A stretch of DNA of 64,000 bases from Bradyrhizobium sp. WSM1417 (GTDB lineage: Bacteria > Pseudomonadota > Alphaproteobacteria > Rhizobiales > Xanthobacteraceae). Of the stretch, positions 53,288 through 61,527 are shown in pieces. Below the pieces are notes generated by a model. That model was not told the origin of the DNA. It searched no databases and was given only the letters and a program-made list of their open reading frames with translations. The position numbers and the translations under genes are program-made. The stretch is taken from contig NZ_KI911783.1 in NCBI RefSeq assembly GCF_000515415.1, forward strand, positions 2,842,392-2,906,391. Direction: 5' to 3'. Positions within the stretch are counted from its first letter, which is position 1; each line of letters opens with the position of its first letter.

Positions 53288-54334
53288 ATGTGGTCACGTA
53301 CTTGGCTCGCCATACTAGCTGCCGCAAGCATTGCTAATTGCGGTTCGGCAGATGCTCTGACTCTTACGCAGGCAGGCATCGACGACGGATTTACACTCAA
53401 CCTGTATATGAGTGGAATCCCGGCGACGAGCGGAACACCATCGTCAGGTTGCTGCGGTCCCTTGGGCATTGCTACGAACAGCTCCGGGCAAGTCGTGATG
53501 CAGGTGTACGGCTCGGGCAATTATCTTTTCAGTGATGGGAACGGCCTAGTGTTTAATCCGGCCGCGAAAACGTCGTCGCTGACGGCGACCCAATATGGAA
53601 TGGCCATCACAAACGTTAATGGCGTTCTGTATGCTGGTAACCAAGACGCGGGCGGCGTGCTTCAAAGACTGAACAGCGACGGCTCACTCAACTCCAACGT
53701 GGTGACGAATCCTGCGAATTTTATCGCCGGACATGGCATTTCCACTAACCCAGTGAACGGCAATATCATAACCTCGTCGTCCAACGGGCTTTGGGAAATC
53801 AATCCGGCAACCGGCCAGGCCCGGCAAATTGCTGCGACGGGTGCTGCAGTCGATGGCGTTTCAGTGTCAGCTGACGGCAAGATCGTTTATGGAGCCCTGG
53901 ATGGGAACGGCAACGTCATCGGTGGCTGGGATATGGCGACCGGAAGCGCGGTTCCGGTTTTTGTTTCACAAGTGTTGAATGATCCCGATGGTACGGGCGT
54001 TATCGGTGGATCAGGGAAGTTTGCCGGGGATATTGTTGCAAACGGCAACTTCGGCGAAGTTTGGCTGATCGACCATGTCACCGGCGTCGCGACGCTGATC
54101 GCGACAGGCGGTACACGCGGCGACTACGTGGGCATCGATGGTAACGATGGGTCGTTGTTCCTCACGCAAACGAATGAAGTCTACAAGCTCGGCTGCGGCC
54201 CAGACTGCGGTTTTGTGGGCACGCCAGCTGTGCCCGAAGCATCTACTTGGGCGATGATGATCCTCGGCTTTGCGGGCGTTGGGTTCATGGCATATCGCCG
54301 GAAGGCGAAGCCATCGTTGATGGCAACAGCTTGA
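53288..54334 (+). CDS. PEP-CTERM protein with beta-propeller-like body
   Basis: A 348-residue exported protein. GGGAG lies 8 bases before the ATG, followed by a signal peptide (MWSRTWLAILAAASIANCGS, cut near ADA). The body has repeated blades of about 40 residues with Gly-x-Asp/Asn turns (YGMAITNVNGVLYAGNQDAG, GISTNPVNGNIITSSSNGLW, GVSVSADGKIVYGALDGNGN), a pattern like an NHL/SMP-30-type propeller. The anchor reads VPEASTWAMM: Ala replaces the second Pro of the core PEP motif, but the hydrophobic helix and YRRKAK tail are normal. A terminator follows. It is transcribed alone. Confidence 0.9.
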   Translation: MWSRTWLAILAAASIANCGSADALTLTQAGIDDGFTLNLYMSGIPATSGTPSSGCCGPLGIATNSSGQVVMQVYGSGNYLFSDGNGLVFNPAAKTSSLTATQYGMAITNVNGVLYAGNQDAGGVLQRLNSDGSLNSNVVTNPANFIAGHGISTNPVNGNIITSSSNGLWEINPATGQARQIAATGAAVDGVSVSADGKIVYGALDGNGNVIGGWDMATGSAVPVFVSQVLNDPDGTGVIGGSGKFAGDIVANGNFGEVWLIDHVTGVATLIATGGTRGDYVGIDGNDGSLFLTQTNEVYKLGCGPDCGFVGTPAVPEASTWAMMILGFAGVGFMAYRRKAKPSLMATA

Positions 54335-54358
54335 TTCACCTAAGTCAGGATTGAATTA

Positions 54359-54385
54359 AGAGCCGCCTTCGGGCGGCCTTTTCTT
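54359..54385 (+). terminator. Rho-independent terminator
   Basis: GAGCCGCC TTCG GGCGGCC stem followed by TTTTCTTT, 25 bases after the PEP-CTERM stop. Confidence 0.88.
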
Positions 54386-54412
54386 TGCGCGATTTGGCAA
54401 GCGCGATGACCG

Positions 54413-54667
54413 TTGTTGGCCCGTTTGAGACCCTGCGATGGCGCTAAAGACGTCTGCTCATCGGGGCTATCGTGCAGCACGCGCGAGCGTCATGTCGCTC
54501 ACATCGCCCTTTTCCATCTATGGAAGGAAGACCGGGATTGGTGGGATTTCCATGACGATCCGACATCGGGTCGCACGCTGCGGGATGCCTGCCGTGACTA
54601 CATCGAAGCTATGGCCATCGATTCGGACGAAGACGATCAGGACGATGGCTATGATGATGAAACCTGA
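54413..54667 (+). CDS. Acidic hypothetical protein
   Basis: An 84-residue frame. The part from about residue 25 (ERHVAHIALFHLWKEDRDWW, DFHDDPTSGRTLRDACRDYI, EAMAIDSDEDDQDDGYDDET) looks like a genuine small protein with aromatic clusters and a strongly acidic tail. The first 24 residues are less convincing (SCSTRERH), so the real start may be downstream or lost. No ribosome-binding site was found. Function unknown. Confidence 0.45.
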   Translation: MLARLRPCDGAKDVCSSGLSCSTRERHVAHIALFHLWKEDRDWWDFHDDPTSGRTLRDACRDYIEAMAIDSDEDDQDDGYDDET

Positions 54668-55127
54668 CTCGCAGCTCCATTTGAGGGAGTCAAAAGTCCG
54701 GCCATAATGATCTTTAAGGCAGCTGAGAATTGCGATGGCGGACGCTCTGGGGGCGTTTCCCCTGGGGGCGACCGCGGATGGTGAAGCAAGCGCGCGTTCC
54801 AAGTCGTAACTGCGTGATCAGGCCAGGGCTGAAGAGGTCCTTCTCTCCGCGCCGAAATTCCTTCCCTGTATCGTTCGCGAGCACCGCATGTGCACCAAGA
54901 GGCGTGGCGGAGCCGTGTGGTCCGTCAGAACACAACGCTTCAACCAGGACGAATGTCCAGTCGGAACATTGCGCTAAATGAACAGCGTTGGCGCTCGAAA
55001 CGAAAGCCAACCGCAGCAAGCGCGTATCGAGTCGCGGTCGAGAAAACAAAATTTTGTTCTGACGCATAATCATAATGACTCCAACGTAAAAGCAAAAAAT
55101 AAGGTGGGGAAAACATGGGAGGCTGGA
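54668..55127. other. Intergenic region
   Basis: A long minus-strand frame (54714-55295) has no ribosome-binding site and overlaps the gene at 55128; not called. No other gene seen. Confidence 0.35.
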
Positions 55128-55313
55128 ATGGAAACCGCACCGCGCTTGCGCGCGATGGCGGCGCTCTGTCGGCAGAGTGCCGCGCTTCATCCTGACAGAA
55201 GCTGGAAACTGCTCGCCGAGGCAGAATACTGGGAGCATTTGGCGGCGACTCCTCTCCCAACCGACATTGAAGGCTGCTTCACCCCTGGTCAGCATGACTT
55301 AGCTGCTGCCTAG
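55128..55313 (+). CDS. Small conserved helical protein
   Basis: A 61-residue protein, METAPRLRAMAALCRQSAAL, HPDRSWKLLAEAEYWEHLAA, TPLPTDIEGCFTPGQHDLAA. GGGAGG lies 5-6 bases before the ATG at 55128; the frame is open upstream but that part is not protein-like. The LRAMAALCRQSAALHPDRSWKLLAEAEYWEHLA run is a single conserved helix seen in many small Bradyrhizobium proteins. Function unknown. Confidence 0.65.
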   Translation: METAPRLRAMAALCRQSAALHPDRSWKLLAEAEYWEHLAATPLPTDIEGCFTPGQHDLAAA

Positions 55314-55361
55314 CGCTCACCATTTGTCATTTCGAAAATTGAATTGGGGTAATTGGGGTAA

Positions 55362-55595
55362 ATGAGTATTCTTTGGGGGCAGTGGATGACTGCGTGTATC
55401 AACGAACGGCCGATGTGTCCGGTATGCAAACACCGGATGGCATTGACGCGCATCTCTCCCGGCAAGTCCGGATTCGAGAAGCGCACGTTCGAATGCTCGA
55501 CCTGCGAACGTACCCAGACGGCGTCGTTCGCTGTGGATCCAATGAAGACAGATGCGGTCGGTTGGCTTGCAGGCGAATTGAACCCGCCTCGGTGA
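55362..55595 (+). CDS. Small zinc-ribbon protein
   Basis: A 77-residue protein with two CxxC knuckles: CPVC near residue 19 and CSTC near residue 45 (RPMCPVCKHRMALTRISPGK ... FEKRTFECSTCERT). The pattern is that of a small zinc ribbon. The end DPMKTDAVGWLAGELNPPR is typical of a family of short rhizobial proteins. The start is uncertain: ATG 55362 has GGGG 4 bases upstream, and ATG 55386 has GGGGG. It lies 48 bases after the previous gene and is probably in the same transcript. Function unknown. Confidence 0.68.
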   Translation: MSILWGQWMTACINERPMCPVCKHRMALTRISPGKSGFEKRTFECSTCERTQTASFAVDPMKTDAVGWLAGELNPPR

Positions 55596-56191
55596 GCTTG
55601 GGTGTAGTTGGTGATGCTGCCGGATGAATGTCCAATCGGCAGCACGAACGTTGTGCTATCGTGAGTACAATGGTGTGCCGGGACCTAGGTGGCGAGTGCG
55701 ATATATTTCAGCGTTGCTGTGATCTCGAACCCGAATTGCAGAATCGTGGGACATCAGTTCTGGTCGCACCAGCGTGAGCTCTGCCACGAGACGTTCTGCT
55801 TGGTCTGCCGCTCCTTGTCGACTTCAAGGATCATTCCGCCCTGATGCTGGCATGTTGCATCGGTGACAAGCTCGATTCGTAGTACGGCATGAAAGCCTCT
55901 CTACTTCTGAGCTTAACTGCGCTCCCCATCCAGTGAATCATCGTATGTGAATGCGAAGTCCGGTTTGTGGAAGGATGCGGACCGCGGTCGACCATAGCCA
56001 CATCGGGTGACCCTGTGACGGGGTGATGCTATTCGCCGAAGTCCACAAAAACCGCGCTTAGCTAGCAGGCAATCTCCGTACCACCATACCGAAGCCTTAG
56101 TTGCGAGGCGCGAAAGTTAGTAGCTTTGGCACGATCAAGGAACTTCGGAGCTTCAACAATATTCTGTCATGATCAACAAGGAGGGATCCGC
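55596..56191. other. Intergenic region
   Basis: It holds the upstream region of the gene at 56192. A minus-strand frame near 55752-55880 (LVTDATCQHQGGMILEVDKE) is protein-like but has no start codon; not called. Confidence 0.35.
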
Positions 56192-56413
56192 ATGCCGATC
56201 CAGACCGTGATGGATAGTACCGGCGACAGCCGTCACTTCTTCGATGCGGACGACGCAGGGGAAGTAGCCAAGGCGGAGCAGCGATTCCGCGAGCTGACGA
56301 ACGTCGGCTTCACCGCCGCGGTCCGAACCGGTTCAGGTCAGGTGTCGCGGATCCGATCGTTCGACCCCACTGCGGAAGAAACTCTCTTCTTCCCCCGGCT
56401 GGTCGGCGGCTGA
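56192..56413 (+). CDS. Conserved hypothetical protein
   Basis: A 73-residue protein, MPIQTVMDSTGDSRHFFDAD, DAGEVAKAEQRFRELTNVGF, TAAVRTGSGQVSRIRSFDPT, ending AEETLFFPRLVGG. AAGGAGG lies 6-7 bases before the ATG, a strong start. The MDSTGDxRHxFDxxDxxEVxxAExRFxxLTxxGFTAA pattern and EETLFxPRLVGG end are well conserved in small rhizobial proteins near phage-like genes. It is 11 bases upstream of the next gene and probably in one operon. Confidence 0.72.
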   Translation: MPIQTVMDSTGDSRHFFDADDAGEVAKAEQRFRELTNVGFTAAVRTGSGQVSRIRSFDPTAEETLFFPRLVGG

Positions 56414-56424
56414 ATCGCTGAGCC

Positions 56425-56796
56425 GTGTGGCGGCTCAGGCGGTCGCGGCCGGGTGAACGCTCACGGATGAGGCCTGCAAAGGCGCTGTTCATTCACGGTG
56501 CCGAGTGGACTCCGGAAGGACGCGCGCTGCTGCTGCTGCGGCATTACCTCTCGCCTGTCCAACGGCGGCAATTCTCGGAGAAGGGTTATTTCGAGGTAAT
56601 CGGCGGCGACACGGGCAACCGCTACAGAATCTATGCGGGAGCGGCTGCGAATGTTTGCGAGATCGACGAAAACGGCCGTCTAGGGATCGGCTTGTGTTTC
56701 CTGCCCGTTGGCGACCTTCCGATTGGAGACGTCATGCTGGCCCAGAAGATCGCGCTCGAAACGTGCGAGGGCAGCGCGCTCGCCCCACTTCGGTAG
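56425..56796 (+). CDS. Conserved hypothetical protein
   Basis: A 123-residue protein from GTG 56425; an ATG at 56467 would shorten it by 14 residues. Neither has a clear ribosome-binding site. The core ALLLLRHYLSPVQRRQFSEK, GYFEVIGGDTGNRYRIYAGA, NVCEIDENGRLGIGLCFLPV and LPIGDVMLAQKIALETCEGS is a pattern I recognise from short proteins that recur in alphaproteobacterial genomes, often with the type of gene upstream, but no function is known. It is 11 bases after the previous stop and ends 137 bases before the left end of the IS1182-type element. Confidence 0.65.
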   Translation: MWRLRRSRPGERSRMRPAKALFIHGAEWTPEGRALLLLRHYLSPVQRRQFSEKGYFEVIGGDTGNRYRIYAGAAANVCEIDENGRLGIGLCFLPVGDLPIGDVMLAQKIALETCEGSALAPLR

Positions 56797-56933
56797 TCAC
56801 GGCGTTGTGTCAGACAAGTTTGGGCGTGACGTCGCTTATTGGGCCTTCGCCTCCATGACGGGCTGCCGCTACATGTCCGTTCACCGGGCTAGACCGGAAG
56901 TCATCACATCGGGGAGCAGGCCGACGCGATTGA

Positions 56934-58604
56934 CCCTGGCTGTGTGAAAACGCCGTGCCTGCTATGATTCCCGCACTGAATCGGCGGGGGCTGGCATGGC
57001 TCGTTTCGTTCAAGGAGCTGATCGCGGGCAATCTACTTTGTTGCCGGAATGCCTGGACGACCGGGTTGCAGATGACAATCCGGTTCGCGTGATCGACGCC
57101 TTCGTTGCAGCCCTCGATCTGGCTGAACTTGGGTTCGGTGGCGTTGAGCCTGCCGGCACAGGTAGGCCGTCGTATCATCCGGCCGCGCTCTTAGGGCTCT
57201 ACATTTACGGTTATCTCAACCGTGTCCATTCGAGCCGCCGGCTTGAGCGTGAAGCTGGCCGCAATGTCGAAGTGATGTGGCTGCTCGCCAGGCTTGCGCC
57301 CGATCACAAAACGATTGCCGATTTCCGCAAGGACAATGGTCCCGGCATCAAAAAGGTCTGCGCGCGCTTCGTCGAGGCGTGCCGCAAGATGGGCTTGCTC
57401 GCGACAGCCAGCGTTGCGATCGACGGCAGCAAATTCAAAGCAGTCAATAATCGCGATAAGAACTTCACGCGCGGCAAAGTCGAGCGGCGGCGCACGCAAT
57501 TGGACGAGAGTGTTGCGCGCTATCTCGCTCAGCTCGATAACGCCGACCGGCAGGAGCCGTCGGAAACACTGGAGTTAAAAAAGACGCGGATCAAAGAACG
57601 GCTCAAAAATCTGACCGTCGAAATGGCGAAACTCGCAGCGATTGAAAAACAGGTTCTGGCGTCGCCCGATCAGCAGATATCGTTCACTGATCCCGACAGC
57701 CGTTCGATGGCCTCGAGCGGCCGTGGTTCTGGCGTCGTCGGCTACAACGTGCAGACGGCGGTCGATACAGAAAACCATCTGATCGTCGCGCACGAGGTGA
57801 CAACAAGCGGCTCAAACCGGTCGCAACTTGCAAACATAGGCCGGCAAGCCAAAGCCGTTCTTGAGGCCGACACGCTCGATGTTGTCGCCGATCGCGGCTA
57901 CTTCAAGGGTGAAGAAATCGTGGCGTGCGAGCAATCTGGCATCATGGTGACTTTGCCCAAGCCGATGACATCGGGTGCGAAGGCTTCGGGACGCTCCGGC
58001 AAACAGGACTTTGGTTATCTGCCAAATGAGGGTGTTTATCGCTGCCCTGCCGGTGAGAAACTCAAATGTTATTATACCAACGACGAAGACGGCAGCAGAA
58101 GCTGCGCAACTATTGGACAAACGCCTGCAAAACCTGTCCACTCAAATCGAAGTGCACGCCGAGCCCACAACGCCGAATCAAGCGATGGTGCACGAGGACT
58201 CGAACGCGCTCAGGCGCGGCTCGACAAGAATCCAAACGCCATGCGCACACGCCGCGAGACCGTCGAGCATCCGTTCGGCACACTGAAGATGCGCATGGGC
58301 GCGACGCACTTCTTGTGCGTGACGCTGCCGAAAGTTGCGACCGAGATGGCGCTGTGCGTGCTCGGCTACAATCTGACACGCGTGCTGAACATCGTCGGGA
58401 TGAAACCGCTGCTGGCGGCGGTGAGGTCGTGATACCGGCGTTGCCGCGCGCCGTTGCGGTTCATGGGGCGCGTAAAAGAGCCCCGACATTGCCTCAGGAT
58501 GAGTTCTGGTCGAGCGGCCGTAAAACTTGCCCAAATTGATCGGACCGCGATAGCCTGAGTTCGACCGCGCCGGTCCGCGTCATGGCGTTTTTGCACGACC
58601 AAGA
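56934..58604 (+). mobile_element. IS1182-type insertion sequence
   Basis: About 1.67 kb with one transposase gene. Imperfect terminal inverted repeats lie at about 56934-56954 (...TGGCTGTGTGAAAACGCC) and 58584-58604 (GGCGTTTTTGCACGACC...), with 15 of 21 positions paired. Target-site duplication not identified. Confidence 0.72.
56996..58432 (+). CDS. IS1182-type transposase with scrambled segment
   Basis: A 478-residue DDE transposase. The catalytic triad is Asp143 (VAIDGSKF), Asp299 (VVADRGYFKG) and Glu424 (RRETVEHPFG), and the family end is ATEMALCVLGYNLTRVLNIV. Residues of about 365-400 (SRSCATIGQTPAKPVHSNRS) do not match the family. The overlapping frame does: LRNYWTNACKTCPLKSKCTP then QRRIKRW, the expected Cys-rich insert. 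One indel near 58090 and another near 58195 cancel out, so the gene stays open but loses that insert. The protein may be inactive. It lies between inverted repeats and does not disrupt a recognisable gene. Confidence 0.9.
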   Translation: MARFVQGADRGQSTLLPECLDDRVADDNPVRVIDAFVAALDLAELGFGGVEPAGTGRPSYHPAALLGLYIYGYLNRVHSSRRLEREAGRNVEVMWLLARLAPDHKTIADFRKDNGPGIKKVCARFVEACRKMGLLATASVAIDGSKFKAVNNRDKNFTRGKVERRRTQLDESVARYLAQLDNADRQEPSETLELKKTRIKERLKNLTVEMAKLAAIEKQVLASPDQQISFTDPDSRSMASSGRGSGVVGYNVQTAVDTENHLIVAHEVTTSGSNRSQLANIGRQAKAVLEADTLDVVADRGYFKGEEIVACEQSGIMVTLPKPMTSGAKASGRSGKQDFGYLPNEGVYRCPAGEKLKCYYTNDEDGSRSCATIGQTPAKPVHSNRSARRAHNAESSDGARGLERAQARLDKNPNAMRTRRETVEHPFGTLKMRMGATHFLCVTLPKVATEMALCVLGYNLTRVLNIVGMKPLLAAVRS

Positions 58605-58619
58605 CCCAAAGCCAACGTC

Positions 58620-59516
58620 TCAGGGGCCAGATTTTAGATTTGTGACCGTAACGGTCTCGCCGATCTCGAAGCTCATCAGGTCTTCTCCGACAACAAGCAG
58701 TCCGGCATACGTCTCGCGGGTTGCCGTGATCAGATCGTCAACGCTCGGTGCCGCCACGGAGTCACTGGCGAGCATGACGAGGTGGGTGAAGGCGGCGAGC
58801 TTCGGCCGTGTCTGCGCAAACACGCGTCCGGCTTCCTGCGGCGAGGTGTGATGATTGATGATGCGCTGAATGTCGGCTTGGCCCAGCAGTTCCGGCGGAG
58901 CCATCGCAACCTCGTGCACCAGCAGATCGGCGCCCTCGCCGTAGCGGAGCAAGTTCACGTTGTAGCGAGTGTCGCCGGAGATCACCGCGACCCGACCTTG
59001 ATACTCGATGCGAAAGCCATAAGCCGGCTTGATCGCGTCGCCATGATCGACGGTGAAGGCGATTACGCGCAGGTCGCCGGCCTGATAGACGACGCCGTCC
59101 TCACCAAATTCTTCTACTGCCACTGCGACATGCTCCCGGGCGAGCTTTTCGTCCTCGACACGAATCTCGATGTCGTGCGCATAGGCCGCTTCGAGATGAT
59201 GCATGAGCCTCGCTGTGCCGACCGGGCCGATCACGTTGAACGGGCGCCGACGGTTGCCGAAATGCGAGCTTAGCCAGCCCGTCAGCCAGAGATCTGGAAT
59301 GCCGACAGTGTGATCGGAATGAAAATGGGTGAGCAACAGCGCATCGATCCGGCCAATCGGAATGCCGAGATGAAACAATCGCATGGCAGCGCCTCGGCCG
59401 GCATCGATCAGTACAGTGTGACTGCCGGCTTCGATCAGCGTGCTCGGGCCAAAACGATCGGGACGGGGAATTGGCGTCCCCGTCCCGAGGAGCGTCACGC
59501 GAAAATCTGATGTCAC
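58620..59516 (-). CDS. MBL-fold metallohydrolase (RNase Z-like)
   Basis: A 298-residue metallo-beta-lactamase-fold enzyme. THFHSDHTVGIPDLWLTG has the zinc ligands His64, His66, Asp68 and His69; further ligands lie in FTVDHGD, SGDTRYN and INHHTSP. LLGTGTPIPRPDRFGPSTLI is the typical start of the RNase Z/arylsulfatase-like group, many of whose members hydrolyse small-molecule esters or lactones. It starts 2 bases after the stop of the Bug-type binding protein, so they form one operon, and it probably acts on a compound related to that protein's ligand. Confidence 0.9.
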   Translation of the reverse strand: MTSDFRVTLLGTGTPIPRPDRFGPSTLIEAGSHTVLIDAGRGAAMRLFHLGIPIGRIDALLLTHFHSDHTVGIPDLWLTGWLSSHFGNRRRPFNVIGPVGTARLMHHLEAAYAHDIEIRVEDEKLAREHVAVAVEEFGEDGVVYQAGDLRVIAFTVDHGDAIKPAYGFRIEYQGRVAVISGDTRYNVNLLRYGEGADLLVHEVAMAPPELLGQADIQRIINHHTSPQEAGRVFAQTRPKLAAFTHLVMLASDSVAAPSVDDLITATRETYAGLLVVGEDLMSFEIGETVTVTNLKSGP

Positions 59517-59518
59517 TG

Positions 59519-60508
59519 TTACTGCACCTTGATGCCGGCGTCGGCGACGACCTTGTGCCAGTGCGAAACCTCATCGCCGACCAGCCGGCCGAATTGCTCG
59601 GGCGTGCCGCCTGCCGGCTCGGCACCGATCTTAGCAAGCGCCTCGCGCACTGACGGCTTCTCCAGCGCCTTGTTGATGGCAGCGTTGAGCCGCGCGACCG
59701 TCTCCTTCGGCGTGCCATGCTTGACTGCGAAGCCGGTCCAGTCCTCGACCACCAGCGAGGGATAGCCGGCTTCGACGATGGTCGGCACATCAGGAAGAAG
59801 CGGCACACGCTTCGGTCCGGTCACCGCAAGCGCCCGCAGCTTACCGGTCTTAATCAGGTCGACGACGGGCAACATGGTGATGAACATGAAGGCGTTGGTG
59901 CCGTTGAGCAGGTCGCCGATCGCCTGCGGGAATTGCGCATAGGGGACGTGCTGGGCACGCGTGCCGGTCTGCTGCTTAAATTGCTCGCCGATCAGGTGGG
60001 CGGGCGTGCCGAAGCCGCCGGACGAGAACGTCAGCTTGTCGGGCTGGCTCTTCAACAGAGCCACCAACTCTGCCACGGTCTTGGCCGGCACCGACGGGTT
60101 CACCACCAGGACGTTGTAGGAAACTGTTGCTTCAATGACAGGGTCGAAATCCCTGTCCAGGTTGAACGAGATTTTCGGCACCAGCGATGGCGCCGCGACC
60201 GACGGCACCGACATGGCATAGAGGCTGTTGCCGTCCGCCGGCTGGGTCAGGACATCGGTCGCCGCGATGGTAGTCACGCCGCCGGGCCGGTTCTCGACGA
60301 TGACGCGCCAGCCTTCGGCTTCCGTCAGTTCCTTGGAGACGATGCGGCTGATGATGTCGGGCGGCGTACTGGCCGAGAACGGCGCCACGAAGCGAACCGT
60401 CCCCGATGGGAACGAGCTCTGCGCTGATAGTTGCGGTGCTGAGGCTGCGAGCAGGGCCAGGGTCGCGACGGACAATGAGGCGCTGCGGAAGAACAGGTGG
60501 GGTCTCAT
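59519..60508 (-). CDS. Bug/TctC-family periplasmic binding protein
   Basis: A 329-residue extracytoplasmic binding protein of tripartite tricarboxylate transporters. ATG 60508 has GGAG 6 bases upstream and begins a signal peptide (MRPHLFFRSASLSVATLALL, cut near LSAQ). VRFVAPFSASTPPDIISRIV, VENRPGGVTTIAATDVLTQP and GFAVKHGTPKETVARLNAAI are hallmarks of the family; most bind carboxylates. No TctA/TctB membrane genes are nearby, as is common for orphan Bug proteins. It is divergent from the IclR gene, with the tandem palindromes between them, so IclR control is likely. Confidence 0.92.
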   Translation of the reverse strand: MRPHLFFRSASLSVATLALLAASAPQLSAQSSFPSGTVRFVAPFSASTPPDIISRIVSKELTEAEGWRVIVENRPGGVTTIAATDVLTQPADGNSLYAMSVPSVAAPSLVPKISFNLDRDFDPVIEATVSYNVLVVNPSVPAKTVAELVALLKSQPDKLTFSSGGFGTPAHLIGEQFKQQTGTRAQHVPYAQFPQAIGDLLNGTNAFMFITMLPVVDLIKTGKLRALAVTGPKRVPLLPDVPTIVEAGYPSLVVEDWTGFAVKHGTPKETVARLNAAINKALEKPSVREALAKIGAEPAGGTPEQFGRLVGDEVSHWHKVVADAGIKVQ

Positions 60509-60617
60509 GGAAGTCTCCATCAAACGCTGAAATTTTCGATGCCAATTCCAAAGTGCAACCTGCAGGCACGCCACCTTCTGACGCGCTATCTAGATTTGCC
60601 ACAAAAATCGACGTATG

Positions 60618-60655
60618 TTTCACATTGTGGAATGACACGTTTCACAGTGTGGAAT
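60618..60655 (+). promoter_or_regulatory. Two tandem palindromic operators, IclR-type
   Basis: TTTCACATTGTGGAAT (60618-60633) and TTTCACAGTGTGGAAT (60640-60655) are 15/16 identical imperfect palindromes, 22 bases apart, or two helical turns. They lie in the divergent promoter of the Bug gene and the IclR gene; the second ends 5 bases before the IclR ATG. Confidence 0.7.
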
Positions 60656-60660
60656 AGAGA

Positions 60661-61473
60661 ATGGCGGTGGCGGGTCCGAAAATCATCAAGAGTCTGGAGC
60701 GCGGCCTTCGTGTCCTGCAGGCTCTGCAGATGCAGCCCGATTCCTCGCTGCAGCAGCTTTACGTCTTCACTGGTATCTCCAAGCCAAGCCTACTCCGTAT
60801 CCTTCACACGTTGGCACGGTCCGGCGTGGTCACCCGGCGGCTTGCAGATGGGCGTTATCGCATCGGCGCGACGCTTTCGCGCGCGCCGTCACGCCGGGAG
60901 CGTCGCGATCGAATCGCGGAAGCCGCCGCTCCGGTGCTCGAGCGGCTGTGTCGGCGCGTTTCGTGGCCTTCGGATCTCATGATGCCGGCAGGAGACCACA
61001 TGGAAATCCGTGAGACCACCCGTGCGCGCAGCCCGATCCTGTTGCAAGAGGAGAGGGTTGGTCTGCAGGTGAACTGGTTGCTGACCGGTGTTGGACGAGC
61101 CTATCTGGCCTATTGTCCGGCCAAGGAGCGGCAGGAGATCATCGAGATGCTGCGGACTTCGAACAAGGCCGAAGATCGTCTGGCGCGAGAGCCCGCGCGT
61201 CTGAATACGATTCTCGCGGAAGTGCGAGCACGCGGCTACGCAACGCGCGACCCTACCCATGTCGGCGGCTGGTATGGCAAGCCGCCGCATGCCGATGGCT
61301 TGATCTCAATTGCTGTTCCCCTGCGCGATGGCGCGCGCGTTCTGGGCTCGATCAACATTGTCTGGCTCAGGACCGCCTTTTCGGTGGAGGTCTTCGCCGC
61401 CCGGCATCTCGAAGAACTTCAGGACGCTGCAGCGGAAATTGTCAGTTCGGTGCGAGGTCGCAGAGCGCGCTGA
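60661..61473 (+). CDS. IclR-family transcriptional regulator
   Basis: A 270-residue regulator. The N-terminal winged helix (residues about 8-70: KSLERGLRVLQALQMQPDSS, ISKPSLLRILHTLARSGVVT, DGRYRIGATL) precedes an effector-binding domain (GVGRAYLAYCPAKERQEIIE, DGLISIAVPLRDGARVLGSI). Length and layout are normal. The palindromic sites in the promoter, one of them almost touching the ATG, predict that it represses itself and controls the divergent Bug-MBL operon. The effector is probably the ligand or product of that operon. The ribosome-binding site is weak (AGAG). Confidence 0.9.
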   Translation: MAVAGPKIIKSLERGLRVLQALQMQPDSSLQQLYVFTGISKPSLLRILHTLARSGVVTRRLADGRYRIGATLSRAPSRRERRDRIAEAAAPVLERLCRRVSWPSDLMMPAGDHMEIRETTRARSPILLQEERVGLQVNWLLTGVGRAYLAYCPAKERQEIIEMLRTSNKAEDRLAREPARLNTILAEVRARGYATRDPTHVGGWYGKPPHADGLISIAVPLRDGARVLGSINIVWLRTAFSVEVFAARHLEELQDAAAEIVSSVRGRRAR

Positions 61474-61527
61474 GGGCGGCTTTTGGTTTAGACCGCCTCA
61501 CTAAGGCGTTGAGCAGTAAGGACGGTG

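Noticed and set aside
54714..55295. 193-codon minus-strand frame
   Set aside because: It overlaps a well-initiated plus-strand gene at 55128 and has irregular composition.
55752..55880. Minus-strand protein-like frame with QHQGGMILEVDKE
   Set aside because: No start codon in frame and a stop just upstream; too short to support.
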